Counted from the first letter of the stretch, positions 17,512 to 26,644 are shown. The stretch: DNA of 64,000 bases from Aestuariivivens insulae (GCF_022662195.1 NZ_JAKMCS010000002.1:1-64000); one strand, 5' to 3'. Program-made: numbers and translations. The notes: a model not told the origin generated them from the letters alone.

Positions 17512-18489
17512 ATGAATAAAAACATCGCCATTATAATGGGCGGGTATTCCAGTGAATATCAAATTTCCCTAAAAAGCGGGAATGTCGTTTTTGAAACGCT
17601 AGCCCCTTCAAAATATAACGCTTACCGCATCCATATTTTTAAAGACAAATGGGTTTATGTTGATACAGACAACAATGAGCACCCCATTGATAAAAATGAT
17701 TTTTCCGTTACGATAGACCATAATAAAATTACTTTCGATTGTGTATTCAATGCCATTCACGGTTCTCCTGGCGAAGACGGTTATATGCAAGCCTATTTTC
17801 ATTTATTAAACATCCCACAAACCAGTTGCAATATGTACCAGGCCAGCGTTACATTTAATAAGCGTGACTGTTTGAGTATTTTAAAACCTTACGGTATAAA
17901 AACAGCCGAATCGTTCTATCTTAATTTGGGTGATACAGTTAACGAAGATGCCATTATTGATAAAGTAGGGTTACCCTGTTTTGTAAAAGCTAATAAGGCT
18001 GGCAGTAGTTTTGGAATAACTAAAGTGCTTCAAAAAGAAGACTTGCAACATGCCATTGCTGTTGCCTTTAAAGAAGACGATGAAATTATTATTGAATCGT
18101 TTTTAGATGGCACAGAAGTTTCGGTTGGCGTTATAAAGTACAAGGGCGAAACTAAAGTATTACCTATAACAGAAATTGTTTCAGAAAACGATTTTTTTGA
18201 TTACGAAGCTAAGTATTTAGGTAAATCCCAAGAAATCACCCCTGCCCGTCTAACCCAAACACAGGAAGACAAAGTGAACGCTGTTGCTAAAAAAGTTTAC
18301 GACATTTTAAAAATGACTGGATTTAGCCGTAGTGAATACATCTTTAAAGATGGTGAACCACATCTATTGGAAGTTAATACTGTTCCTGGACTCACTAAAG
18401 AAAGCATTTTACCCCAACAGGCAGCCGCTGCAGGCATTAGCCTTGAAATGCTCTTTAATAATGCGATTGAAGAAGCTTTAAAAAAATAG
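17512..18489 (+). CDS. ddl: D-alanine--D-alanine ligase
   Basis: 325 residues. Ddl joins two D-Ala for the peptidoglycan stem peptide, using ATP. The N-terminal IAIIMGGYSSEYQISLKSG is the family start, AIHGSPGEDGYMQAYFHLL contains the HG-x-x-GEDG motif, and the ATP-grasp core runs from LPCFVKANKAGSSFGITKV to the metal-binding LLEVNTVPGLTKES. The active-site Lys and Glu and the omega-loop (FFDYEAKY) are all present. The gene is divergent from the PASTA-rluD pair and close to coaD. Confidence 0.96.
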   Translation: MNKNIAIIMGGYSSEYQISLKSGNVVFETLAPSKYNAYRIHIFKDKWVYVDTDNNEHPIDKNDFSVTIDHNKITFDCVFNAIHGSPGEDGYMQAYFHLLNIPQTSCNMYQASVTFNKRDCLSILKPYGIKTAESFYLNLGDTVNEDAIIDKVGLPCFVKANKAGSSFGITKVLQKEDLQHAIAVAFKEDDEIIIESFLDGTEVSVGVIKYKGETKVLPITEIVSENDFFDYEAKYLGKSQEITPARLTQTQEDKVNAVAKKVYDILKMTGFSRSEYIFKDGEPHLLEVNTVPGLTKESILPQQAAAAGISLEMLFNNAIEEALKK

Positions 18490-18604
18490 TTGTAATTTTA
18501 AATTTATGAAATGCCCATTAACAATAAGTTGCAAACCCAACCGAAATCGAAGATTCACGAACTCCTATTTTCAAAATATAAACACGTGAGTATATGATAA
18601 TTTG

Positions 18605-18636
18605 GGCATCGCACCTGCCTGCCGGCAAGGTAGGTC
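18605..18636. repeat. Partial CCTGCCTGC palindrome
   Basis: ACCTGCCTGCCGGCAAGGTA is a decayed copy of the palindrome seen intact at 36408-36429. It lies in the spacer between ddl and coaD. Confidence 0.5.
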
Positions 18637-18664
18637 TGACCACTAAAACAATAAATATTAACAG

Positions 18665-19120
18665 ATGAAACGTGCACTATTTCCAGGATCTTTCGACCCC
18701 TTAACATTGGGGCATTACGATATTATAAAACGAGGCATCACTCTTTTTGATGAGATTATAGTAGCCATTGGGGTTAATGCCAGCAAAAATTACATGTTTT
18801 CACTCGAGGAGCGCCAAGCTTTTATTGAGAAAGCCTTTGCCGACGAACCCAGAATAAAAGTAATGACTTACAAAGGGCTAACCGTTGATTTTTGTAAAAG
18901 CATCGGGGTTGAATTTATTTTACGCGGCCTACGCAATCCGGCTGATTTTGAGTTTGAAAAAGCCATCGCCCATACCAATCGCGATTTGGCACCCATTGAA
19001 ACCGTATTTCTGTTAACCTCTGCGCAGACCTCCTATATCGCATCTTCCATTGTTCGGGATGTGATTAGAAATAATGGCGACTATACCAAATTGGTTCCTG
19101 AAAGTGTACGTGTAAAATAA
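18665..19120 (+). CDS. coaD: Phosphopantetheine adenylyltransferase
   Basis: 151 residues. CoaD adenylates 4'-phosphopantetheine in coenzyme A synthesis. The nucleotidyltransferase motif TLGH is at 14-17 within PGSFDPLTLGHYDI, and the later YIASSIVRDVIRNNGD is the second signature. RGLRNPADFEFEKAIAHTNR holds residues for pantetheine binding. Length and motifs are normal. It follows ddl on the same strand after 175 bp that contain a palindrome remnant, so independent transcription is possible. Confidence 0.96.
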   Translation: MKRALFPGSFDPLTLGHYDIIKRGITLFDEIIVAIGVNASKNYMFSLEERQAFIEKAFADEPRIKVMTYKGLTVDFCKSIGVEFILRGLRNPADFEFEKAIAHTNRDLAPIETVFLLTSAQTSYIASSIVRDVIRNNGDYTKLVPESVRVK

Positions 19121-19184
19121 CCCACAAAATGTAACGATTCTTGTCAATTCCCTACTAACAAGCAAATGGTTTATTCAAGACTTC

Positions 19185-19631
19185 ATGTTACACCATATAA
19201 CATATTTGCTTTTTAAACTGAAGCTTATCCAACCTTCAATACGTGCTATATCCTTTTGGACACATACCGAACAGGTTGATAAACTAGAATATGCCTTAAA
19301 ACATGGAAACTACAAAACACGCAAACTAGCTGCTAAAGCTTTGGAATATGTTGGAAATACTTCCTCTATACCTGTACTATTAGAAGCTATGAACGATAAA
19401 GTCCATAACGTTTCTATAGCTGCTTTGAATGCCCTTGAAAAAATAGGTTCTGAGGATAACCTAATTCAAATAGTTATAAAAAAACGATTCTACTGGATAA
19501 AACAAATTCGTGAACGTAAGGCAAAATTCGATGCTAATAAAAATAAGAAATACAAAATTTTCCGTTGGGAGCGTGCCAGTAAAAGATCGTTTGATCGTGT
19601 AAAGGAACAATTAAAAAAACCAATACGATAA
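19185..19631 (+). CDS. HEAT-repeat protein
   Basis: 148 residues. Two helical pairs of HEAT type are visible: YALKHGNYKTRKLAAKALEY (residues about 32-51) and VLLEAMNDKVHNVSIAALNA (about 61-80). The C-terminal third is very basic (KKRFYWIKQIRERKAKF, RWERASKRSF). There is no signal peptide, though the start has a hydrophobic segment LLHHITYLLFKLKLI-type that may be a helix. HEAT folds serve as binding scaffolds; the partner is unknown. It lies 64 bp after coaD and before a heptamer repeat. Confidence 0.75.
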   Translation: MLHHITYLLFKLKLIQPSIRAISFWTHTEQVDKLEYALKHGNYKTRKLAAKALEYVGNTSSIPVLLEAMNDKVHNVSIAALNALEKIGSEDNLIQIVIKKRFYWIKQIRERKAKFDANKNKKYKIFRWERASKRSFDRVKEQLKKPIR

Positions 19632-19666
19632 CTATGTAATCAGAAAATAGTTCGTCATGTGAAATT

Positions 19667-19742
19667 TTCCAACTTCCAACTTCCAACTTCCAACTTCCAA
19701 CTTCCAACTTCCAACTTCTAACTTCTAACTTCTAACTTCTAA
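19667..19742. repeat. Tandem heptanucleotide repeat TTCCAAC/TTCTAAC
   Basis: Seven perfect TTCCAAC units (19667-19715) are followed by three TTCTAAC units (19716-19736) and a partial one. The sharp switch from C to T in one position shows unit turnover in blocks. It sits between two convergent genes (HEAT protein and SulP). Decayed stretches of related heptamers (GAAGTTG-like) are seen near 25725-25775 and 57195-57245. Confidence 0.95.
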
Positions 19743-19747
19743 TAAAA

Positions 19748-21361
19748 CTACAACTTATACTCACCAAGACCCTTGGTAAAAGCCTCTGGGTTTTCGGCCA
19801 AATGGTATCGTGGATCGTCAATAGCTTCCACGATAACCTCCCTAAACTTAGGACTGGACTTATAAAGTAATTCCTTGCAGTCTTCACTTAAGTGTTTTAG
19901 CTTAATTTGCTTCCCGGCATCTTCATATTTGTTCACCAAATTGAAAATGGCTTCTATAGCCGAATGGTCACTCACCCGGGATTCAATAAAATCTACTTCA
20001 ACACTATTGGGATCGTTTTTTACATCGAACTTTTCATTAAACGCTATAATCGACCCAAAGAACAAAGGCCCCCAAATTTCATACACTTTAGTACCATCGT
20101 CCTTCATACGCTTACGGGCACGAATACGTTTGGCATTTTCCCAAGAGAACACCAAAGCACTTATAATCACCCCAGCAATAACCGCTATGGCCAAATCGAA
20201 AATAACGGTTAACGACGATACAGCTACCAAAACAATAACATCGCTTAGAGGGATTTTATTCAATATCCTAAAACTACTCCAGGCAAAAGTACCAATAACC
20301 ACCATAAACATAACCCCGACCAAAGCGGCGATAGGAATTTGCTCAATATATGCCGAAGCAAAGAGTATAAACATAAGCAATAACACTGCTGCTATAATAC
20401 CCGATAAGCGTGTTCTTCCTCCAGATTTTATATTAATTAACGATTGCCCTATCATAGCACAACCTCCCATACCTCCAAAGAAACCGGTAATGATATTGGC
20501 ACCACCTTGGGCCATACATTCCCTATTGGCATTCCCTCTGGTTTCGGTCAACTCGTCAACAAGGTTTAAAGTCATTAGCGATTCTATTAAACCAATAGCG
20601 GCAAGAATTAAAGCATAAGGGCCAATAAATGTTAGGGTTTCCATATTAAAAGGCACCTTATTAAAAATATCGAACTGAAATTGTGGCAACCCACCTTTTA
20701 AACCTTCACCACCACCATCTCTTATAAAACTACCTACGGTAGCCACATCTAATTGTCCAAAGATAACAATAGCAGATACTACTAAAATAGCGATTAACGC
20801 TTCGGGTAATTTCTTGGTTAGCTTTGGCAAACCAAACATAATCCCCATTGTGAGTGCCACTAGCGCCACCATGACCCAAAGTTGATTTCCTTGAAACCAA
20901 TCGCCATTAGCATCTTTAAACATCCCTAATTGGGATAAAAATATCACAATAGCCAATCCGTTAACAAAACCCATCATAACAGGATGTGGAATAAGCCTCA
21001 CAAACTTACCAAGCTTAAAAACCCCAGCAAGCATTTGTATGCCCCCCATTAAAATAACAGTAGCGAATAGATAATACAAGCCCAAGTCCTCTCCTTCAAC
21101 TCCCATAGCATTACCTTCTGCTACTAGGCTGACCATTACCACGGCCAATGCCCCTGTAGCTCCACTAATCATCCCTGGCCGACCACCAAAAATTGAAGTC
21201 ACCAAACCTATCATAAATGCCGCATATAACCCAACCAGAGGATCTACACCGGCAACAAAAGCGAATGCTACAGCTTCTGGAACCAGAGCCAGCGCTACTG
21301 TAATTCCACTTAAAATATCGTCTTTGGCATTAGCTGCGCGCTTTCTAATAAACTCAGTCAT
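19748..21361 (-). CDS. SulP-family anion transporter with STAS domain
   Basis: 537 residues, in the short class of SulP proteins. Ten or more membrane segments occupy residues 1-400; GITVALALVPEAVAFAF, GLYAAFMIGLVTSIFGGRPG and GATGALAVVMVSLV are typical of SulP motif regions. A C-terminal STAS domain (about 430-525) follows. SulP members move sulfate, bicarbonate or other anions, usually with Na+ or H+. The cargo cannot be fixed; resemblance to BicA-type bicarbonate carriers is possible. A TAAATTTG element at 21382-21389 precedes the start. It stands alone. Confidence 0.9.
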   Translation of the reverse strand: MTEFIRKRAANAKDDILSGITVALALVPEAVAFAFVAGVDPLVGLYAAFMIGLVTSIFGGRPGMISGATGALAVVMVSLVAEGNAMGVEGEDLGLYYLFATVILMGGIQMLAGVFKLGKFVRLIPHPVMMGFVNGLAIVIFLSQLGMFKDANGDWFQGNQLWVMVALVALTMGIMFGLPKLTKKLPEALIAILVVSAIVIFGQLDVATVGSFIRDGGGEGLKGGLPQFQFDIFNKVPFNMETLTFIGPYALILAAIGLIESLMTLNLVDELTETRGNANRECMAQGGANIITGFFGGMGGCAMIGQSLINIKSGGRTRLSGIIAAVLLLMFILFASAYIEQIPIAALVGVMFMVVIGTFAWSSFRILNKIPLSDVIVLVAVSSLTVIFDLAIAVIAGVIISALVFSWENAKRIRARKRMKDDGTKVYEIWGPLFFGSIIAFNEKFDVKNDPNSVEVDFIESRVSDHSAIEAIFNLVNKYEDAGKQIKLKHLSEDCKELLYKSSPKFREVIVEAIDDPRYHLAENPEAFTKGLGEYKL

Positions 21362-21381
21362 AACGGATTGTTAAAAAGCGA

Positions 21382-21389
21382 CAAATTTA
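21382..21389 (-). promoter_or_regulatory. -7 promoter element of the SulP gene
   Basis: Reads TAAATTTG on the minus strand, 20 nt before the ATG at 21361. Confidence 0.5.
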
Positions 21390-21460
21390 AGGCTAATATG
21401 TAGAAGCACAAACCATAAACTTGTTATTTGAAGGAAAGTAAACTAAAACGTTTGAAAATA

Positions 21461-21826
21461 TTATTGCGCACGCAACCATTTTAAGGCTTCGGCCCTATCA
21501 TTGAACAATTCTATATTCCACATATAGTTCCCATTTACATTAATTAATGTTTTAGTAGACAGTTCTGCTCCTGGTGTAGATACCAATACAGCCATAGCCT
21601 TGATCTCTTTTAAATTAGCTATACATTTTTGTGCCTGAAAGGTATAAGCATAAGAATACTTTTTATTGACCAATAAAGAAAAAGGGGGATTTAAGGTATT
21701 AAGTAAAAAATCATGGTATTCATCAACCATAACCTCATCAAAAAGTACACCTTCATCAACAATAACCTCCGCAAGGTTTTGATTTAAAATCTTAATTTCG
21801 CCAAAGGATAATCTAAAATTCTTCAT
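21461..21826 (-). CDS. Small STAS/SpoIIAA-like protein
   Basis: 121 residues, cytoplasmic. The alternation of strands and helices (GEIKILNQNLAEVIVDEGV, DEYHDFLLNTLNPPFSLLVN, AMAVLVSTPGAELSTKTL, FNDRAEALKWLR) and the final EALKWLR are typical of the small Bacteroidota SpoIIAA/STAS-like proteins, where the last motif (AxxWL) is a hallmark. The function is not known. It lies 99 bp upstream of the SulP gene on the same strand; the SulP gene has its own STAS domain, so a link is conceivable but unproven. Confidence 0.65.
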   Translation of the reverse strand: MKNFRLSFGEIKILNQNLAEVIVDEGVLFDEVMVDEYHDFLLNTLNPPFSLLVNKKYSYAYTFQAQKCIANLKEIKAMAVLVSTPGAELSTKTLINVNGNYMWNIELFNDRAEALKWLRAQ

Positions 21827-21992
21827 TTTATAATTTTACGAGAGACCTATAAAATTATAAAACAGCCTATTGCCGTTTTATCCTGATAGCAAATTACATT
21901 TCTCTAAAACTAAAACATTTTTTATAAATTTCATAGATATAATTTACAAATAAAAAACATATAGTCTTATTCTTACACACCAAATAAACCCT

Positions 21993-22000
21993 TATTTTAG
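21993..22000 (+). promoter_or_regulatory. Promoter-like element directly before the M14 peptidase gene
   Basis: TATTTTAG (7 of 8 to TAnnTTTG) with 4 nt between it and the ATG at 22005. This spacing would make the mRNA leaderless. Confidence 0.4.
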
Positions 22001-22004
22001 CAAT

Positions 22005-23756
22005 ATGAACCACTATAGATACCTTTTAAAAACATTTTTAATTTTAACTATTTCATTTAATGTTTTAAATGGACAACCGGATAATTTCGAAACACATTTC
22101 GAAAAATCCAAAGGGTTGGAAACAGCAACTTACAACCAAACCATTCAATTTTATAAAGATTTGGCTAATGCTTATACTGAAATTTCCATTGATAGTATTG
22201 GAGAGACCGATTCTGGAAAACCACTACACGTGGTAACCTTAAATGCAGATGAGGTTTTTAATTTTTCTGAAGTCCACAAAAACAACAAAAGGATTGTATT
22301 GATTAACAATGGCATCCACCCAGGAGAACCCGATGGCATTGATGCCACCATGATGCTTTTTAGGGATTTTGTTCATGGCAACATAGCAATGCCTAAAAAC
22401 ACGGTTATCGTTACCATCCCCATTTACAATGTAGGTGGCAGTTTAAATAGAAATACCACTTCACGAACCAACCAAGATGGCCCAAAGTCCTATGGATTTA
22501 GAGGGAATGCCAGAAATTACGATCTTAATAGGGATTTCATAAAATGTGACACCAAAAACGCGCAAACTTTCGCCAAAATTTTTCACTTAGCACACCCCGA
22601 TGTTTTTATAGACAACCACGTAAGCAATGGTGCCGATTACCAATATACACTCACCCACTTATTCACACAATACAACAAATTAGGTGGAGCCTTAGGGCAT
22701 TACATCCATACCGAAATGAGACCCAAATTAGAGAAAAAGCTTGCTAACAAACATTGGGACATCACCCCTTATGTAAATATTTTCAATGAAGTTCCGGAAA
22801 AAGGATTTTCTCAATTTTTAGATTACCCGCGTTATTCTACTGGCTATACCACACTCTTCAACACCCTTGGCATGATGGTAGAGACCCACATGCTAAAGCC
22901 CTATAAACAACGTGTTACAGGCACTTATGAACTCATGAAAAGCCTGATTGAAATCACCGAAGAAGATGGCGACAAAATTTCTGAACTAAGAAAAAATGCG
23001 CTTTCAAAATTTTCGGTTGGTGACAACTATCCCTTAGATTGGCGCATAGATACCAGCAAAACAAACACCTTGAATTTTAAAGGCTACGAAGCTGAAAAAA
23101 TAAAAAGTGAAGTCACCAACCAACAACGCCTTAAGTATCATCGTGAACGACCTTTTACTAAAGCCATTAAGTACCAAAATTATTTTAAATCTAAAATTGA
23201 AGTCTCTATTCCTTCGGCATATATTATTCCGCAAGGATGGCATACTATTATTGAACGTCTAAAACTCAATAATGTAGATATGATACCGCTACCTAAAGAT
23301 TCTATTATCAAAGTTGAGTCCTACAAAATCTTGGGGTTTGAAACTGGAGAAGCACCTTTTGAAGGACATTATCTGCATTATAACACTTCAGTAAAGGCAA
23401 CACTTACAGATAAAAACTTTAGAGCAGGCGACTTCATAATCCCTACCACACAACCGGCACTACGATATATTATAGAAACCCTAGAACCCATGGCTCCCGA
23501 TTCTTTCTTTAACTGGAATTTTTTTGATACAATTTTGCAACAAAAAGAGCACTTCTCTCCTTATGTTTGGGAAGATAAAGCTTTGGAACTATTAAATAAC
23601 AATGAAAAACTAAAACATGAATTTGAAACTAAAAAAGCAAAAGACAAGGCTTTTTCAGAAAATTGGTACGCACAACTCGATTGGTTACATAAACAAAGTG
23701 AGCATTACGAAAATGCCCATTTACAATATCCAGTTTACCGTATTTTAAATCACTAA
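22005..23756 (+). CDS. M14-family zinc carboxypeptidase, secreted
   Basis: 583 residues with a signal peptide (about 1-23, ending LNGQ). The M14 zinc ligands are H105 and E108 in NNGIHPGEPDG, with the third His in FIDNHVSNGADY. The Arg-rich substrate segment (RNYDLNRDFIKCD) and the catalytic Glu in MMVETHML complete the site. The C-terminal third (about 390-583) is an extra domain with mixed strands. It probably trims peptides in the periplasm or outside. Its end overlaps the convergent NUDIX gene by 4 bp. Confidence 0.9.
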   Translation: MNHYRYLLKTFLILTISFNVLNGQPDNFETHFEKSKGLETATYNQTIQFYKDLANAYTEISIDSIGETDSGKPLHVVTLNADEVFNFSEVHKNNKRIVLINNGIHPGEPDGIDATMMLFRDFVHGNIAMPKNTVIVTIPIYNVGGSLNRNTTSRTNQDGPKSYGFRGNARNYDLNRDFIKCDTKNAQTFAKIFHLAHPDVFIDNHVSNGADYQYTLTHLFTQYNKLGGALGHYIHTEMRPKLEKKLANKHWDITPYVNIFNEVPEKGFSQFLDYPRYSTGYTTLFNTLGMMVETHMLKPYKQRVTGTYELMKSLIEITEEDGDKISELRKNALSKFSVGDNYPLDWRIDTSKTNTLNFKGYEAEKIKSEVTNQQRLKYHRERPFTKAIKYQNYFKSKIEVSIPSAYIIPQGWHTIIERLKLNNVDMIPLPKDSIIKVESYKILGFETGEAPFEGHYLHYNTSVKATLTDKNFRAGDFIIPTTQPALRYIIETLEPMAPDSFFNWNFFDTILQQKEHFSPYVWEDKALELLNNNEKLKHEFETKKAKDKAFSENWYAQLDWLHKQSEHYENAHLQYPVYRILNH

Positions 23757-24334
23757 ACCAGTAACTTAATATTAGCATAAGAGTTTTTAAGGACTTCATT
23801 TATTCGTCCATTATTCAACCATTCAACTTTGGTAATCCCTTCATTTTGTTGCGCTATTAAATCACCATTAAAATTGGTTTTCATTTCAAACCAATAGGTT
23901 ATCTTTATTTTGTGCCTTCCGTTTCTCTTAAATATATGATAGGTCGTTTCCAATGGTTTTACAATCTCCAGTCCTCCTACTCCAGTTTCCTCACTCACCT
24001 CTCTTAACGCAGTCCTTTCAATAGTTTCGTTACCTTCAATTTTACCCTTTGGCAAATCCCACTTATCGTTCCTGTAGATAAACAACACCTCGCCATTATC
24101 GTTATAAACCTTCCCGCCACCAGCAATAACATTTGGTAATTTTTTTAAAAACTTTTTAAGTAGCTTTTCCTTTTTGCTATGGATAAGACGAACCTCCTTT
24201 AAATCTGTCTTACTAAGCTCTTTTATTACTTTCCCTATGTTAACCGTATCCAACAAATAATTTTTAAATCCGTTTTCCAATTCAACTTTATCTGTTAAAA
24301 CAATAGGTTTATCTCCAACAAAAACTTGATACAT
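23753..24334 (-). CDS. NUDIX hydrolase
   Basis: 193 residues. The Nudix box runs from G97 to about 119 (GKIEGNETIERTALREVSEE then TG), with the REVSEE core for Mg2+ binding. The preceding YRNDKWDLPKGK motif is common in diadenosine polyphosphate or dNTP-type Nudix enzymes. An N-terminal extension of about 65 residues (VFVGDKPIVLTDKVE...) is also seen in flavobacterial homologues. The substrate is a nucleoside diphosphate linked to another moiety; which one is unknown. It overlaps the convergent peptidase gene and is divergent from pyrE. Confidence 0.9.
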   Translation of the reverse strand: MYQVFVGDKPIVLTDKVELENGFKNYLLDTVNIGKVIKELSKTDLKEVRLIHSKKEKLLKKFLKKLPNVIAGGGKVYNDNGEVLFIYRNDKWDLPKGKIEGNETIERTALREVSEETGVGGLEIVKPLETTYHIFKRNGRHKIKITYWFEMKTNFNGDLIAQQNEGITKVEWLNNGRINEVLKNSYANIKLLV

Positions 24335-24451
24335 TGTAAATGTCTATCGGTTACATTTTGGTAAAAATATCATTTTTAACCACAATTTTAACAATGTTAA
24401 AAAAATATTTTAATTCAGATTCACAGAACGGTATTAAATTAAATTTATGTT

Positions 24452-24459
24452 TAATTTTG
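24452..24459 (+). promoter_or_regulatory. -7 promoter element of pyrE, leaderless spacing
   Basis: TAATTTTG with 5 nt between it and the ATG at 24465. The transcript should begin at or next to the start codon, which rules out the alternative start at 24447. Confidence 0.6.
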
Positions 24460-24464
24460 CATTT

Positions 24465-25109
24465 ATGATTTTTAACAGAAATACCGCTAGAAAAACCGCT
24501 GAAGTTTTATTGCAAGTAAATGCTATTAAACTTAGCCCTAAAGAGCCGTTTACCTGGGCCTCTGGATGGAAGTCTCCAATTTATTGCGACAACCGTATTG
24601 TTTTATCGTTTCCTCCCATTCGAAATTACATTAGGGAAGCTATGGCCAAGCAAATCGAAAAACAATATGGCAAACCCGATGCCATTGCCGGTGTAGCGAC
24701 GGGCGCCATAGGTATAGGTATGTTAGTTGCAGAGTATTTAGGCCTTCCTTTTATTTATGTAAGGCCAGATGCCAAAGGCCATGGCCGTAAAAACCAAATT
24801 GAAGGTTTTATTGAAAAAGGGCAAAATGTAGTTGTTGTTGAAGATTTAATAAGTACTGGAAAAAGCAGTTTAAATGCCGTAAATGCACTAAGGGATGCTG
24901 GAATAAATGTAAAAGGCATGATAGCCATTTTCACTTATGGTTTTGATGTGGCTGAGAAAAACTTTGAAAAAGCCAATGTTAAACTTCAAACTTTGGGCAA
25001 CTACGAAAGTTTATTGGAACAAGCTGTTTACACGAATTATATTACTGAAAAAGAACTGGAAACCCTATCGGAATGGAATTCCAACCCCGGTAAATGGGGT
25101 TCTAATTAA
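24465..25109 (+). CDS. pyrE: Orotate phosphoribosyltransferase
   Basis: 214 residues from the ATG at 24465; the ATG at 24447 lies upstream of the promoter element. PyrE makes orotidine 5'-phosphate from orotate and PRPP in pyrimidine synthesis. The PRPP-binding motif VVVVEDLISTGKS is at about 122-134, and the flexible loop with RPDAKGHGRKNQIEG supplies the catalytic Lys. GWKSPIYCDNR binds orotate. It is followed after 54 bp by an SRPBCC gene in the same direction. Confidence 0.96.
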   Translation: MIFNRNTARKTAEVLLQVNAIKLSPKEPFTWASGWKSPIYCDNRIVLSFPPIRNYIREAMAKQIEKQYGKPDAIAGVATGAIGIGMLVAEYLGLPFIYVRPDAKGHGRKNQIEGFIEKGQNVVVVEDLISTGKSSLNAVNALRDAGINVKGMIAIFTYGFDVAEKNFEKANVKLQTLGNYESLLEQAVYTNYITEKELETLSEWNSNPGKWGSN

Positions 25110-25163
25110 GCCTATTGGTTTACTATTAAACATAATAGCCAACAACCCAACAAACCATATAAC

Positions 25164-25559
25164 ATGAATTTAGAATCACCCAATATAACAATTAACAAAC
25201 CAGCTCAGGACGTTTTTAATTTTTTATCTGATGTAAAAAACTTCGAAGCTTTAATGCCTGAAAACATCAGTAAGTTTGAAATTCTGGAGTCAGACAAATT
25301 TTTATTCGCCTTAAAAGGAATGCCAGAGATTGTCTTAAAAAAGACAGAAGCAACGCCATCAAGCAAAATCGTTTTGGGAGCTGCTGGAGGTAAAATAGAT
25401 TTTTCATTGGTTGGGGAAATCAATGCTATCGATGATTCGAACAGTGAAGTACAGTTAAAATTTAGTGGTGATTTCAACCCCATGATGGCAATGATGATAA
25501 AAGGCCCGATCACTAAATTTATTGAAACTTTAGCGACCAATATTCCTAATGCAATATAA
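25164..25559 (+). CDS. SRPBCC (START/Bet v1-like) family protein
   Basis: 131 residues. The start NLESPNITINKPAQDVFNFL followed by DVKNFEALMPENI is the usual first strand and helix of the SRPBCC fold, a cupped pocket for hydrophobic ligands; the end (MIKGPITKFIETLATNI) is its long C-terminal helix. Ligand and role are unknown. It follows pyrE closely and is often its neighbour in Flavobacteria, so co-transcription is likely. No catalytic residues are expected. Confidence 0.8.
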   Translation: MNLESPNITINKPAQDVFNFLSDVKNFEALMPENISKFEILESDKFLFALKGMPEIVLKKTEATPSSKIVLGAAGGKIDFSLVGEINAIDDSNSEVQLKFSGDFNPMMAMMIKGPITKFIETLATNIPNAI

Positions 25560-25820
25560 TCTGGGGCTTTAAGAGCTCTTCGACAAACTCAGTGTAACTC
25601 CTCTACCACTAATTCAAGAGCGTCTTAGCCACTGGGCAATAGATATATTGCATAATTAAGATTGAAGGGCTTGATGAAGATTGATAGGTTGAAAAGGCAA
25701 ACCAAAAGCTCGATACTTGGGGTTTGAAGTTGAAAAATTAGAAGTGCACAACCAACCGACTAATGACTAACCTTTAATGGCCTAAAGCCCACAAAAGCAA
25801 TATTGTTCACCCTCAGTCGC
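25560..25820. repeat. Spacer with decayed heptamer-type repeats
   Basis: No gene is seen. The stretch TTTGAAGTTG-AAAAATTAGAAG near 25725-25750 and then GCACAACCAACCGA (from 25752) and GACTAAC recur in nearly the same order at 57207-57246. Both resemble worn-down copies of the heptamer repeat at 19667. Other parts show nothing. Confidence 0.5.
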
Positions 25821-26549
25821 CTAATACATCAAGGTAATTTCCTTTAGATCGTATTTTTTAACAATTTGGTCTTCCAAAATCACCATGAGCTTACCATATT
25901 TGGTAACACCTTCTATAAATCCGGAGAACAAATCGCCATTGGCATCTCTAAAAGTTGAAGGTTTATTTTTTCTAAACATATGCGATTCGTATTCGTTTTT
26001 AACCACATCGTATTTACCCTCCTGCAAGAGTTTAGAGTAAGCTTTAGTATGTTTTATTATGTAATGCAGCACTTCATCCACATCATAATGCACACCCGTA
26101 ATGCTTTTTAGCGATGAAGCCTGGGGAAGGTTTTTAAATTCCGTTTGGTTCACATTAACCCCAACGCCAATAATGGTAGAGTTCAACTTATCCTTTATGA
26201 CATTTTCTATTAATATCCCGCATATTTTCTTATTTGCTGACAAAATGTCGTTAGGCCATTTAATACTTAAATCTGGAATATTAAACCCCTGCAATGCCTT
26301 TAAAATAGCCAAGGAAATAGCCATGCTAATGTAAAAGGGAAATTCTACCACATGTACGCTCAAGTCCTTAAACAAGCTAAACATAAGGTTTTTCCCTTTG
26401 TCTGATTCCCAAGTCGTGCCCATTTGCCCACGTCCGTGGGTTTGATGTTGCGCAACAACAACGGTATAATCGGCCACAACTTCATTGTAGATCATTTCCC
26501 TTAAAAATGAATTTGTGGAATCGATGGCATTAAGTTTGATTATACGCAT
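25821..26549 (-). CDS. birA: Biotin--[acetyl-CoA-carboxylase] ligase
   Basis: 242 residues, the short monofunctional form without a DNA-binding domain. It activates biotin as biotinyl-AMP and attaches it to biotin carboxyl carrier protein. The biotin/AMP loop is HQTHGRGQMGTTWES (about residues 34-48), and LSIKWPNDILSANKKICGIL carries the KWPNDI motif and catalytic Lys. The C-terminal SH3-like part (FIEGVTKYGKLMVIL) is present. It is divergent from rsfS. Start and length are normal. Confidence 0.94.
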   Translation of the reverse strand: MRIIKLNAIDSTNSFLREMIYNEVVADYTVVVAQHQTHGRGQMGTTWESDKGKNLMFSLFKDLSVHVVEFPFYISMAISLAILKALQGFNIPDLSIKWPNDILSANKKICGILIENVIKDKLNSTIIGVGVNVNQTEFKNLPQASSLKSITGVHYDVDEVLHYIIKHTKAYSKLLQEGKYDVVKNEYESHMFRKNKPSTFRDANGDLFSGFIEGVTKYGKLMVILEDQIVKKYDLKEITLMY

Positions 26550-26617
26550 GTAAGAGATTGTTTATCTACTTTAAAATCTTAAGAATATTTTAAGGTATAA
26601 AGAACTAAAAAAAATAA

Positions 26618-26625
26618 TAACTTTG
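26618..26625 (+). promoter_or_regulatory. -7 promoter element of rsfS-ftsH
   Basis: TAACTTTG followed by CACAA, 19 nt before the rsfS ATG. Confidence 0.6.
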
Positions 26626-26644
26626 CACAAATTAAATAAAATTA

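Noticed and set aside
19667-19742. CRISPR or iteron array
   Set aside because: Units are 7 bp without spacers; no replication gene is near.
19875-20618. A 247-residue plus-strand frame
   Set aside because: It lies entirely inside the SulP gene and is rich in residues produced by antisense reading; no motif.
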